Origin: Harmothoe impar
Lineage: Eukaryota > Annelida > Polychaeta > Phyllodocida > Polynoidae
Length of the DNA: 64,000 bases
Assembly: GCA_947462335.1 (NCBI GenBank)
Contig: OX381705.1
Location: forward strand, 47,436,898-47,500,897
Reading direction: 5' to 3'
Shown: piece by piece, positions 49,801-61,082 of the stretch
How positions within the stretch are numbered: the stretch's first letter is position 1
How the letters are laid out: every line of letters starts with the position of its first letter
Program-made: the position numbers and the translations under genes
Notes under the pieces: model-generated
Seen by the model: only the letters and a program-made list of their open reading frames with translations
The model's database searches: none
Told to the model about the DNA's origin: nothing

Positions 49801-52800
49801 TGAAACTAAATTCATCACTGCCTCAATGAAAAGAGACAATGCTAAGCCAACATTTTGAGGTTCAACATGAGGAATTCAAAACATAACGGGTACCCAAGTA
49901 GATATTTAGCAAAAGGGCCATGTGGTTGTGTCGACTTTTATATATATAAAAGATATGCTAGAGCCTGTCTGTGTCTGTTGATTATTAAAAGTGCTGTGTC
50001 CCCCGTGTCGATTTTTACCCATGTGGGGGGCACCAACCTCAATGTGACTTATCGAAAGTGAATCTCTGCTAGAGAATTCTTTTTTTTCATAGTTTGTAGA
50101 TGGTAAATCCATCAGGGGCACAGTACTTCCAATGACTTGGCTTCATAATCGGTACAATGAAGCCCTGCCTGACTACAATGAACACTTAGGAATCGTGCTC
50201 CAAGTTCCATTTAAATATAAAACGTGAACAACTGCTACTGGACAGTGGATTGCATTCAATATCATATCGCATCTCCATCTTAATGCTGATGCAAAAGTAA
50301 GTCCCCCTCAGGCCTTTTTTAGAATTCAACCAACCATACATATCAAGCGAAGTGAACTCATTTGAAATGTATAAGTGCCGGTCTCTCTATTACTCTTATC
50401 GTTGTGATGGTATGAACGAACTAATATCTCTCTCCCATGTGGTGTCTGGCGCCCATATTTTGTTATTGAATAACATCCTTATTCAGAATAATCTTGTATG
50501 GTAAAACAGCCATGAGCATATGAGACTGTTTCGTAAATGGCAGTGACAATTTCAATTGGCAATAGCAGAATAAGGTTCCTATTTATTGACAGTTCGAGCT
50601 CAATATCAGAATAGAATTACTATTGAAATTGTCAATAAGAAATTTCCCACTACTGACAATGTGCTTGATAAACTGTCAATCACAGCTGTCCTCTCCAGCG
50701 TTTTTGTTAGTAAATTAAATCACATAAAATTATGGACACCTTAATCTGTCTTCTCTGGATGTAAAATATGACCTGGTTAACACCCCTGATTGACCTCTTC
50801 ATACAAAGCCAAAGACCACACAAAACAAGATGATCATATTCTTTATCCACTCTATTAGAATCAGGGACCGCAAAGGCCAGCCCAAATAACCACGGCCTGG
50901 TTTTCTTTGAGCTCCAAGTAACGAAGCCAATGAGACTGACAGAGGCGGATGGGCAATTCTCAGAGTAAGGCCTGGTGAATTAGTTTAGGAGGTATCATTT
51001 AAGAAATTTGGTGGGGCGAGACGGGTCAACCTATCTGTGTTATCCACTAGATATTGGTGACTATGGTTCCTATAACAATGGTGACGTGCTAATTCCCCTC
51101 TTTTAGACGGTGAGTACTGTGGACCTCAAAACAGTATTCCCAACACACCCTAATTGAATAAATGTTATATGAAATCATGCAGACGAAATCTGTTAGTATT
51201 AACATTTATTTCAGAACCCTATCATAATATTTCTGTGTGGATAAAGCCACTTGTGTACTGGGCATTGAATCCCTAAAATACAATAGCTCTGACCATTGTA
51301 AGCTTACAATGTAGAGGAACATAACTAAAGGTTTTGTGGCCCAATTCTTCCAGGGCCAAACTGACAGCTGACCTTCACAGCCTAGCTGATTCCTGGCCTC
51401 CACAGCCAATAATATTATGATTCCTGGCCACTAGATATGACTCTTGAAAAGGAGTAAGGTAAACTCCCACTCAATGTAAGACGCTCGTTTCTTTCAGGGT
51501 GTGCCCACTGGAGGGGCCACCAGAGACATGTTGGTGTATTGAGTGACCACTAGACAATGGGCCACAATCTGAGGTTGACAGGGGGATGTCAAGTATGAGT
51601 GGACAGCACAGCTCCTTGTGAAGCAGGTCAACATGACCTTCCACTTCTGTTGTGGGTAGACAAGCAGCTGCTGGGTTACAGCATGTAGTGTCAACGGTGC
51701 ATTCTCACCACTCGCACTTAACCACATAGTAGACTATAGAACAGTACTAGAATTGTGAGTGGGATAAGCTCTGTGATTGTGCCACTTTAACCTCCTACGA
51801 CAGGTAGGGGCAGAGTGTAACAGGTAATTACCTGTACGTGTGGGTGGATGGCTGCTGGTACCTATTGTCAGTTTAATATTATGCATGTTGTACATCATAA
51901 CCGTCTTGCTATTAAAAGAGAATATTCCTACCCTATCGATAGAGGGGCAACGCATTCACTTGTAGGGTAGGAAGTGGGGTAAAGCAAATAAAGAAACACA
52001 TTAGTACAGGGGAGGGGGCAAGTGGTGAGCAAAGACAAGGTTAAAGAAAGGAGGAAGAAATACATATTTAAAAAAAGTGACACAATGGAAAAGAATGATC
52101 AGGTATTAACAGATGACAGATTTTAAGGTATTAAACAACGAAAGAATGAAATAAGGGCAATCAGCAAAAAGGTCAAAGGAATTATTTGTTTCAAAGAATT
52201 TCTTACGGGAGCCCAGTGCAGCCCGGATAAAAAGATATCGGCAGCAGCATGCTGAGCTACACAGGATCTGTGTCTACAACAAGAACTGCTATGCTTTCTA
52301 AGCAAAATAACCAGGACCTAACACTAATCGTGAAAAAGGGCAGAAACCTGCGAGTTGCTCACCCCTACAGCGATCACGCTTGAGCTGCTCAAATTGACGC
52401 TGCGTAGTATGTTTGTGTGGCCTGAGGAAGGCTGCATAATACCAAAGTGCAATTTCTTTAGGTAAAGTTGGATGCACGGCCCCAGGCCCTGCAAGCACTG
52501 GGCGTCTTCGTTATTTTTGAAAAGGTCAGTGGCAAGAAAATGGACCCATTATTTTGGTTCGATCATGGAAGTAATGGGCGAGCCGGTTAGTTAGTGAGTG
52601 GGACCATCCCACCGAGGAGGCTCTGCACGGTGTGTGAGAACAATCAGCAAAACAAGAGGTCAAGGTTCATCCAGGACCAGGTGATAAAGATTTTTTTATC
52701 CATTATAAATGAAGTGAGCCACAAATGTAATATTTCAAACATTTTTTAGGGAAAATTAAAACACGGCTAATATGTGTTCTATCATCTAGGCTTATATTTC

Positions 52801-52896
52801 GCAAAATTGTTTGCAATTCTTTAGAATAGTAGACAACAAATATGCAATAAGCGTGCATTTAAATGGAACAGTGAATGTCCAATCATGCACTGTAAA
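46810..52896. other. Intergenic, no gene recognised
   Basis: Six kilobases of mostly AT-leaning sequence. It contains one GAGCAGCTC (48328-48336), GAGTTGCTC (52352-52360) paired with GAGCTGCTC (52382-52390) 30 bp apart, a 12-bp tandem duplication GGTCTGCCTACT (near 48,824), and a TATACATA repeat near 49,380. No splice-flanked frame stood out. Confidence 0.5.
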
Positions 52897-53021
52897 TAGT
52901 TGCTTGTAGGTACACAGTAGAATCTACTGTAGGTTTACAGTAGAATCTACTGTAGAATGGATTTACAATAGAATCTACTGTAGATTTACAATAGATTCTA
53001 TTATTTACCTACAAGCAACTA
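52897..53021. repeat. Hairpin with internal ACAGTAGAATCTACTGTA palindromes
   Basis: TAGTTGCTTGTAGGTA at 52897-52912 is the exact inverse of TACCTACAAGCAACTA at 53006-53021. Between them the self-complementary unit ACAGTAGAATCTACTGT and close variants repeat several times, and another copy follows at about 53,030-53,050. The whole block can fold in multiple registers. It may be a small fold-back element; no target duplication was identified. Confidence 0.75.
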
Positions 53022-56000
53022 TACACCTAGAGTAGAATCTACTGTACACCTACAAAAATGGCAACCAACTTCTTACAGTGTGATGTCAGGTATTTTAGGG
53101 AAAGCACACATGTCTATCTCGTTCTAGCTAGTCCTACAATTAGAGACAGCAGGGCAATAGTCAGCCGTTTGATATCAGGTAGTTATCTATCCACAGCATG
53201 AACCATGTCTTCAAGTGAATGAATAGATTGGTGGGTTGCAGCGAGATTACCCTAAATTGACCAGGGATGGACCATCATTAGAATGGGCATTGGCAGTTAC
53301 AGTGGATCACAATGGTAAGCGGCATTAGCACATTAGCAAAATGGGGACGTCTATAGAAATGTAGGCCTAGATTGCCTTGCAGTGTAATCGACTCCTGGTG
53401 TCTTTCCTAAGGAACTCTATTACCCCTTTCCCGGCGCACTTGCCCTATTTCCTGTCCTTATTAAAGAGTCTCTCGGAAATACTCTCATCATTAAAAGGGA
53501 ATACCACGCCACATTATCTCCTCCTTAGGAGAGATACCATGACATTAATCCAACCACAGTTGAAACACCCCATGAGAAATATGTCGATGGGGTCTGTAGG
53601 AAAAGCAAAGGATCTCTTTCACTCTAGAATTTGATAGGGATCTGCAAACTTTACTCAACATACAGTGATTTCACCTTCAGCTTATGGGCTGCAGTATTGG
53701 TCAGCATTAGCACCAGGCCCACTGGGATTCCTTCACGACGGTGGCGCCATTAAGCGTTCCAGGGAGGAATTACATCCTGACTAGGGACTAACTACCAGGG
53801 GACTGATTATAAGGACAATGAAGATGGTGATCAAGAGATCATTGTGGCGGCTATAACAATTTGGATATCCCTCATTCTTTAAAAGGCTCATCTTCTCCCT
53901 CCTCCGGAGCTTCCTCCGGCTAGCCTCTATCTGTCGCTTCCTCCCTGACAGTGTCCCCTGCCTACTAAGGCAATGTCTCACCCCCAGGACACCTTATATT
54001 GCAAGCTTGGATTACGGGCTTTCACAGCAAATAATTATTTTGGGCAGAGCGGGGCAAAAAAAAAGAAAAAGAAAAATAGCTGCACATTCGGTGCCAAAAA
54101 TGTCCAAGCCAGAGGCAAAACAAATAAAGAATGGGAAACCCCTCTTTTCGGTTATCAAATGAAGAAATATTGAGAAACATCCCCAATTTGAAAAGCGTAA
54201 TGTTGAATGTTTGCTGGTCAGTCCTTTTCTTTTGCAATATGCCGAAAATAAACATCGGCGGATCCGTAATCCAAGTTATTAGAATAAAACGGCCTCACTG
54301 GGGAGGAACCGAGGAACACGGCCATAGTAATGTTAAATCAATGCCATGCACAGTTATCAGATTGGTCGGTATAATGTAACTACCTGTTTGCTGCATATCT
54401 ATTCACCAACATATATATACCCTTGACTATAGTGGGGAGCAGCGCCATTGAGCCATTCAATGGATAATAGGACACACTTCAGTGTTGAGTGTGTGCACTT
54501 TATATCTATGTCATGGAGTGGTGAACTTTGGATGGTTGTAACCTATGCTGAATGAATTACTTAATATTATCCTGAAGCATTTCACGACTAAGTATGTCAC
54601 TATGGGTGTCACTAGAGATAAATGCCAATACGTGCCATATTGTCTAATGTAGGAACTTCCCCGAGGTATTTCCTGAGCACTAATTAGAAACTCTGGATTT
54701 CAGAAAATGTTAAAACCTTTGAATCAATAGATAATAGCCATCCATTTACTGAACATCAGTGTTAGTATGTTCGTTGGATGCAAACATTTTAAAAAGCGTT
54801 ATTGTAAAGCGTAATCGTAGAGACTAGGTTTAACGGCACAATCTCTACAGTCCCTCTAGCCCTTTTATGTCCAAATCAAACAACCCTCGGAATAATATCA
54901 ATTTATCACTGCAAAATAATACCATCGCAGAATCCCTTTATGGATACTTCAGCTTAAAATATACAGGTCACTTAATTGCCGTACTGCCTACAGTATATGT
55001 ACAACCCTGTCCCTATAACTGCGAGCCAAAGCCCATAAACTGGATGTGTCTCTGGAATTTGTCACGCTGAATAATGGCAATTGCCTCCAGTAAAACCCTA
55101 GCCGATGCCATTAAAAGGCCTGGGGGGGGGGGGGTACTCAGTATGGGAATGGGTACCAATTGTGAAGAGCTGTTGCTGTGAACGTATCGATGAAAGAAAG
55201 AACAGTGGGGCTGTAACTACATGAAAGTAAACATCTACAGGGACTTTTAATAACTGGAAAATAAAGAAATAGGGGCTGTCGTGATTCATATAGGAGTAAT
55301 GAGCCTTTACATTTTGTACATAGGTTGAGGTTTTGTACATAGGGACCTACACTCAAAGGGCCAGTAAGACTCCCCCCCCCCGGGTCAAAAGAGCATTCAC
55401 AACATCCAGAGTTCCCTTTAATTCCTATTAATAGCGCGGCTTTATAAATACATCTGATCTTTTAATAGTATTTAGAATATTTCTCACTGAAGCCATAATA
55501 ACTGTAGACACAATAGATCCCATTATAACAGAGCAGATGAAAGGGTCACCTACCCATGAAAGTTGTCACTGTACCCTAGCTGACAGATTAAAACATTTTA
55601 CAAATCTATGCACGTTTAATCTAACTAAAATGCATGTATACCCTGCCCCAAATAGTGTAAATTACAAACGGGTGCTGATATCATAAGTGTCAACATAATC
55701 AAACCTACTACATTAAACCAGATTTTGATAAATTGCACTAAACCCTGCACCAAGATTATATAAAAGTTTTATGTTACACAAAAGTATATATGTTTGCACA
55801 AACCCAACCTTACAGACAAAACACAGGACATTTTGTCTCTATAGATTCTGTGTCGCGGTGTATCTGCACCTCCCGGATCTAGGACAATTCGGACAATTCA
55901 AACAGTAGTACGTCCCTTCAATGTAAATTCATTTCATTGTATTGAATAGGGCTGAAGTATGTACACTACACCTTTGGCACAATCATATCATAAAGTGTGA

Positions 56001-56596
56001 CTTGAATCTGGATTGGTTGTCTATTATTTATGAAGAGAATCTTGTTAACATGTAAATGATATGATAATGGCCTCAATCCCATTTAAAGGCCCAGCGCCCC
56101 TATATATACAGCGGAGTACCTGTCCCGACTGCCCTCTGACTGTTACTGGACGTGCAGTAAGAACTGCGGGTTAAATGTTATGCAGCTTTCACTATTGTGT
56201 GCTATACTGTTTTACTGTTCAAGGTCTACAATGGCTATTTCTGGCACATCAATCATTACCATCTGATAGAATATATCAAAACACCTACCGGGGTATATAT
56301 TAGGATGCTTTTAATACATAGCGCCACCTCGAGCAACAACGACATTGTCATCTGGAAGTTTTAAATATCATTTTCTAGTGACAAGTGAAGCAGATATCCA
56401 TATGAGTCAAAGTACCATTAGTGTCAGACTGAGTATGTTTGTCTGAGGATGGGAGGGGGGGGGGGAGATTGTGTTTGTGACCTGATTCTTCTGACATCTA
56501 CATTCACATTTTTCTGCATGTGTCCGCTCCCGGACAACCTATCAGTAACAACATAGGTCGTGTCAAGAGCTATACATAGTACATAGTAGCTAAGTA
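53022..56596. other. Intergenic, no gene recognised
   Basis: It contains an A-rich tract (54,056-54,077), G13 at 55,122-55,134, C10 at 55,372-55,381 and G11 at 56,455-56,465. Open frames up to about 85 codons have no splice or domain support. Confidence 0.5.
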
Positions 56597-57430
56597 TTAG
56601 ATAGACGACACCTGGACACGGTTCTTCCATATACTCACTGCCCCACAGGGTCAAGACGAGGTGTTATACATTGAGTCGATAACCAGTGGGCAGTGGGTAT
56701 GTGGGAGAAGCCTGGCCAGGTGTCGTCTATCTGACTTAACCCTCGGTTATACAATATACCCAAAGTGTGAAACCTTTGTCTCAGCCGTCCACCGTGGGTT
56801 AATTACCGATATACCAATATAGTCCTACACAATCTGATTTTAACCAACTGTTAAACACCACTAAGAAGTTAGGCAATTCCACTCAAGTACTAACTGAACA
56901 CATGCAGTAATGGCTTTAGTTGTAATTCAGAATAATAGGTGTGGTTGTCTGGGTGTATTGTACGTTTTGTACAGCGAACTGCATTCCATTGCCTTCAAAT
57001 GAGCATGTTCTATAGTGAAATGGACTTCACATTGTGCGTTATGATACAATTTGCAGTGTATATTATGCCTTCTGAACCACTGTAATTATTGATATTTTCA
57101 TTCAATCGATCAGTTCATAATATGATATTAAAAATGCTCCTTTATCCTCTCCCATTGATAAGATGGGGACCATCCTAGTTGTATAGAAGATGATGAACAC
57201 AAAATGTTATGGATATCCTAGTCTTAACCCACGGTGGGCGGCTAAGACAAAGGATTCGCACCTTGGTTATATTGCATACCCGAGGGTAAAGTCAGATAGA
57301 CAACACCTGGCCAGGCTTCTCCCACATATACCACTGCCCACTGGTCAGCGACTTGGTGTATAACACCTCATCTCGACCTTGTGGGGCAGTGGGTATATGG
57401 AAGAGCCGTGTCCAGGTGTAGGCTATCTAA
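56597..57430. mobile_element. Large nested fold-back element
   Basis: The ends read TTAGATAG and CTATCTAA. The left arm (56597 to about 56812) and right arm (about 57218 to 57430) are inverted copies over roughly 213 bp at high identity, separated by about 400 bp of unrelated AT-rich spacer. Each arm is itself a hairpin. In the left arm AGATAGACGACACCTGG is the perfect inverse of CCAGGTGTCGTCTATCT 130 bp later. The inner 80 bp of each arm is the tail shared with the hairpin at 6173-6395. No coding capacity is visible. It is either a fold-back transposon or two small hairpin MITEs inserted head to head. Confidence 0.8.
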
Positions 57431-58482
57431 CACTTAGCAAGTTATAATAATCCTTTTTTCAGCCTATTATATATAGCAATCTGGCGACACATATGTATAT
57501 ACAAAAACGTGATTTTATACGAAAGAAAGATGGTCGGTACGATTTAGCCGGCAATATATATACTTGTGAATTTAATCCCGCCTCCGACTGCATCTGTATA
57601 AGAGATAGGATACGATATACAGCCCATGTTGCCTACGTCAACTCTTTGCTGCCAATGACACGAGCCAGGTGCGTGCACACATGACAGCATTCATTCTCCT
57701 TGGGTTAACGGCCGCTCTCATTATTCTATCGACCTCCGTGATGGCGACGTCAATAATAAGGCACCTACGTGCAGGTTACATAATTACTTAACCGATATAT
57801 ATTCGGCCGCAGTGTAGTCCAGACTGCCTCCACATTCCCAGCTATACAGGTGGGCGAAGAGCGCATCATATTCAGAAATGTATAGAATACAAGGATAAAG
57901 TATCTATTATTTAACAACGATGGTGCTTGGGAGCGATGTGGAGGGGGGGGGGGGTTATGTTTCACAATTTTCAACGAGAAAGGGGCCAAGCGTTACCATA
58001 GTTCATAGGAGGCGGGGGTGGACGTTTTTTTCGCGCAAGCCCCTCTGTTGTAAGATAATGACCATTTTCTGGGATCAGCTACAAGCATACCCAGCATCGA
58101 TAAAGCCCTACTTCGTGCATGTATGCCTGGCATGATTATTAAAGTTGTTTGACATATCTGGAATAGATAATACTGTTCAGAAACCCGTTCAGACAGTAAA
58201 CCTCGAAATGACACCGACAGAAAGACAAGAGAAACGGAATTCGCAAAATGCAATGAAAATACAGACAGGAAAATACCATTCACAACATGATCACACAGGT
58301 GACCTTTCTGCAGGTATAAAGGACTGTCAGCCCCTCTTCGGGGACAGTGGTCACAGTGGTGTCTGCACATCTCCAGAGACCTACAGTGACCGTAGACTAC
58401 TACTAATAGACACCTGCACTGTATATACTGCTACATATGTATAACCTTCTTAAGACACTTTGTTACCTATGCACCTACTTAC
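57431..58482. other. Probable intron or flank of the 58.5 kb exon
   Basis: This lies immediately 3' (minus strand) of a strong GTAAGT donor, so it should be intron if the exon is real. A minus block from about 58,413 down (CRSLEMCRHHCDHCPRRGAD) is open in the matching phase after an AG, but its donor is weak and it is not called. G12 lies at 57,943-57,954. Confidence 0.35.
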
Positions 58483-58766
58483 CTTGTTTGACTCCAGGGG
58501 ATGGTGGCTCTACGTTTACGCTGGCGGGACATGCCTGGTTCTACAGGGATCACCATGGCACCCCTGTCTTGGGGGATTGACTTCCTGGGCTTGATCTCCC
58601 TCTCCGGCAGGTCCATACCGAGCGAGGCCATGGCCTGCAGAGACCTGGCTACATCTGAAGGCAGTTTCCCTGTACTTGCACGGCTTTCCCGCCCCTCCCT
58701 CCCCACGACAGCACCCCACGGGTCTCCGCCATACCGGTCCATGCTTAACGGAGGATCCGCACTCAT
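58483..58766 (-). CDS. Candidate first coding exon, unknown protein
   Basis: The exon starts at an ATG in the context GGTGGCATGA with an in-frame TGA four codons upstream. It runs 284 nt to a full-consensus donor AAG|GTAAGT at 58,483/58,482 and ends in phase 2. Codon choice looks coding (CTG CAG GCC ATG GCC TCG). The protein is Arg/Lys/Pro-rich and probably disordered, with a short helix (SLQAMASLGMDLPEREIKPR) and a basic patch RQRKRRATIPW near the exon end that could act as a nuclear-localisation or phospho-site region; that is inference. A CATTGCAG| just upstream could be the acceptor of a 5' UTR intron. The plus strand also has an open frame bounded by AG and GTAAGC, but its translation is less protein-like. 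No family was recognised. Confidence 0.5.
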
Positions 58767-59625
58767 GCCACCGGATCAATGCTTGAAGCTCCCGGTTATG
58801 TGTGTCACTGCAATGTAAGCCCTATGTGATGCTATAGGGCTTAGGGTCGAGTCCTATGTCCGACCTGTGTCCACGGCTGCTGGTGACCAACAGGTAGGTA
58901 GCTGTGACTGGTCCCTCCTGGGTGGTGGATGGTACTAGATCCGATATGATAACTCCTGGTGTGACTATCAAGAGCTGTCCCTCCTTCCTGGGTGCGCACT
59001 GGCTATGATACCACTGGGCGACATAGGACACACACATACACTCAGGATCCAGTGTGTAACCAACATTCACCGTTTATCCTTGCCATGACAGCCCTGGACG
59101 TCTATATATAGCCTTGAGTGGGAGCCCTGCACCTAGCTAGTTAGTGAAACTGTATGTGTGGAGGGGTGGGTGCGTTGGCGAGTGTGGCATGGGGACACGA
59201 CTGATGTCCTTGGGAGATGTCCAATAGATTTGGCCTGTCCTGTACGTGCGGTGGAGCTGTTGGTGGTGGGGAAAGCCACAGTAGGCCGGGGTAAGTGCTA
59301 GGTAGGCCTGGAATAGAGAGAGTGGCAATATCTGCTCCTGTCTCCTCAACTGCTTCACCCCCACAGTCTGTATTGTGTCACGTGCAGGAGAGGGCCTCTG
59401 TTGAGTGTGTGTAAAGGAACTGGATGAGGGCGCAGCAACAGAACCCCTCCTGGCGCGGCCGTACGTGTTGACTCTACACCTACAGGAGCGGTGTGCTGGG
59501 TGGCTGGGTGGGTGGCCAGCGGACGTCGTGTGCAGTCCTCGTGCACTACACAGGGATCCAATCACTGCCAGTCACTGAGGGTGGCAGGCAGATGAGTGTG
59601 GGAATGAGGAAATGAGCGATTCGGG
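58767..59625. promoter_or_regulatory. GC- and CpG-rich stretch upstream of the 58.5 kb exon
   Basis: GC-rich sequence with CpG clusters (TGGCGCGGCCGTACG near 59,450) lies 5' of the minus-strand exon. The 142-codon minus frame 59,137-59,565 and its neighbours are better read as low-stop GC sequence than as a gene. A promoter or 5' UTR role is inferred from position only. Confidence 0.3.
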
Positions 59626-59672
59626 ACTATAGCGATGATAATGCGGGTGGCTCCGTGCGCGCGGCCACGTTA
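59626..59672 (+). repeat. 47-bp direct repeat, left copy
   Basis: The segment ACTATAGCGATGATAAT...GGCTCCGTGCGCGCGGCCA...GTTA recurs at 59,868-59,914 with three mismatches. The two copies bracket the inverted CATGTC repeat. The CpG-rich core GTGCGCGCGGCC is unusual for the window. Confidence 0.9.
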
Positions 59673-59674
59673 TT

Positions 59675-59856
59675 GGCTCAAGACCCCTAAATTCGATATG
59701 GCGATATGGGCATTTCTCAAAATCGACATACGACATGAGGCCTAGTGACATACAACATGAGGCTTAAAATCGACATTGGACATAAGCATTATTATAAGCG
59801 ACATAGACATGGTGATTCTTTTTAAATCGGCATGCGACATGGGGACCCGCCCCCAT
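59675..59856 (-). repeat. CATGTC-rich dispersed repeat, copy B (inverted)
   Basis: The reverse complement reads from GGGTCCCCATGTCGCATG to TCGAATTTAGGGGTCTTGAGCC and aligns with copy A at 27,711-27,915. Several internal units are lost or changed. It lies between two 47-bp direct repeats. Confidence 0.8.
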
Positions 59857-59867
59857 TCATGGGCCTC

Positions 59868-59914
59868 ACTATAGCGATGATAATTGGGGTGGCTCCGTGC
59901 GCGCGGCCATGTTA
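59868..59914 (+). repeat. 47-bp direct repeat, right copy
   Basis: Matches 59,626-59,672 at 44 of 47 positions by my alignment. Copy A of the CATGTC repeat at 27.7 kb lacks these flanks. They are therefore local to this site, either an unusually long target duplication or an older local duplication with the repeat between. Confidence 0.9.
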
Positions 59915-60621
59915 GTTCTGAGCTTGGAATCTCTCGTGACATTTAGGCAGTGACCAGACACCCATAACACCATATATAGCTTGCCATGAAGAAGAGCAGT
60001 ACCAAGATCTCACGAGATTGCCGCTGTCAGTGTACACACAGAGGTTGGGGGAATAAGTGCACACTAGTTACACCGCTATACCTGCATATAATTAATCATT
60101 GACGGAATGATGGGTCAGGTTTGTGCGGCGATACATCAAGAGTGGGAGTAACGGGGAAACACCAATTGAAGATGGCAGGACAAGGATATTATTTTGTATG
60201 GTGGCCTGGCATGAAGAGAGGAAGGCACCAAGTAGAGAGGGGGGCAGATGCAGAAGAGAGGACATGACTGTAGGTATGGAATTCATGCAAGGACTGTAGA
60301 AACAATATCATAATTATAGGTCAGTAATGACCTCCCTTTTGTTGTCAATAAAAGCTATTATTATTATATAATGTATAATCGGGGTGTCAAAGAAACGTTG
60401 GGAGAAGAGAGAATGGGCTGAAAAACGGAAGAACGTCACGGAAGAATAGGAATGAAGAGTATAGAGAAGATGCAGACATGTAGCCCCAAAGTGAGACAAA
60501 AAAAAGGGGCAAAACTCTTGATCGGCTGTGAGGAACATTGGCAGAGAGAAGACAGGTGGGTGGGTGGACGGCTGTTGATGATGACGTATGTATAAACTTA
60601 GTGATTTGTCTTCTCTTACAG
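59915..60621. other. Intergenic or upstream intron
   Basis: No exon was recognised. It ends in the pyrimidine-rich TTGTCTTCTCTTACAG acceptor of the next feature, so its last part is probably intron. Confidence 0.4.
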
Positions 60622-60874
60622 CAGCAGACGTGGGTCTGAGAAGCAGCATGAGCAGCGACATGGGCAGCACGACGAGCAGCTCAGATGTAGGAGCAGCTCA
60701 GTGTGGGGAGCTCAGACTAGCAGCAGCAGCTCTACAGGCACGGGCAGCAACCGGCCGGGCAATCTGCGACCGGAAGCCACGCCGGAAGTAGCGGCCGTTG
60801 TTCCGCCCGTCGACAGGGAAGAGGGGGGGGCTGTAGGTGGCTGTTGGGTTGGTGAGAGGGAGGGGTTGGAGTGA
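60622..60874 (+). CDS. Candidate terminal exon (two possible frames)
   Basis: A strong acceptor TTGTCTTCTCTTACAG| is followed by a GC-rich block open in two of three frames. One frame ends with TAG at 60,789-60,791 and is Ser/Ala-rich (SSMSSDMGSTTSSSDVGAAQ, then CGELRLAAAALQARAATGRA and a basic end). The other runs to a TGA at 60,872-60,874 and is Ser/Gln-rich (SEKQHEQRHGQHDEQLRCRS, then TGTGSNRPGNLRPEATPEVA). I cannot decide between them without the upstream exon phase. AATAAA lies at 61,077-61,082. Two minus-oriented GAGCTGCTC motifs are inside the exon. No family was recognised. Confidence 0.45.
60674..60699 (-). repeat. Paired GAGCAGCTC motifs
   Basis: Two exact copies of the reverse complement of GAGCTGCTC lie at 60674-60682 and 60691-60699, in a stretch rich in GCAGC/GAGCAG words. 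Confidence 0.9.
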
Positions 60875-61076
60875 AGAGGTTGCAAGATAAAGGTGACGGC
60901 AGGGAGGAGTTGGTGGATAAGGGGAAGAGTACAGTCTGTAATAGGAGTAAGAATATAAGGTGGAAAAGGGGCAGATATATGCTGTGGATACATGCGTTTA
61001 GTTGGAAAGCAGGAGAGAGGAAAGGGATACATATTTAAATATATAGAGAGCGAGAGAGAGCGGGAAAGAAAGAAAA

Positions 61077-61082
61077 AATAAA
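61077..61082 (+). terminator. Possible polyadenylation signal AATAAA
   Basis: AATAAA is followed by a G/T-rich stretch (TTGGGGTGGGAGG, then TTGTGGTAGG), the expected arrangement for cleavage and polyadenylation of the plus-strand exon that ends near 60.8 kb. AATAAA is common by chance, so the call depends on that exon being real. Confidence 0.35.

Noticed and set aside
59137..59565. 142-codon minus ORF upstream of the 58.5 kb exon
   Set aside because: GC-rich, His/Pro/Ser-rich translation with competing frames; more likely promoter or UTR sequence.
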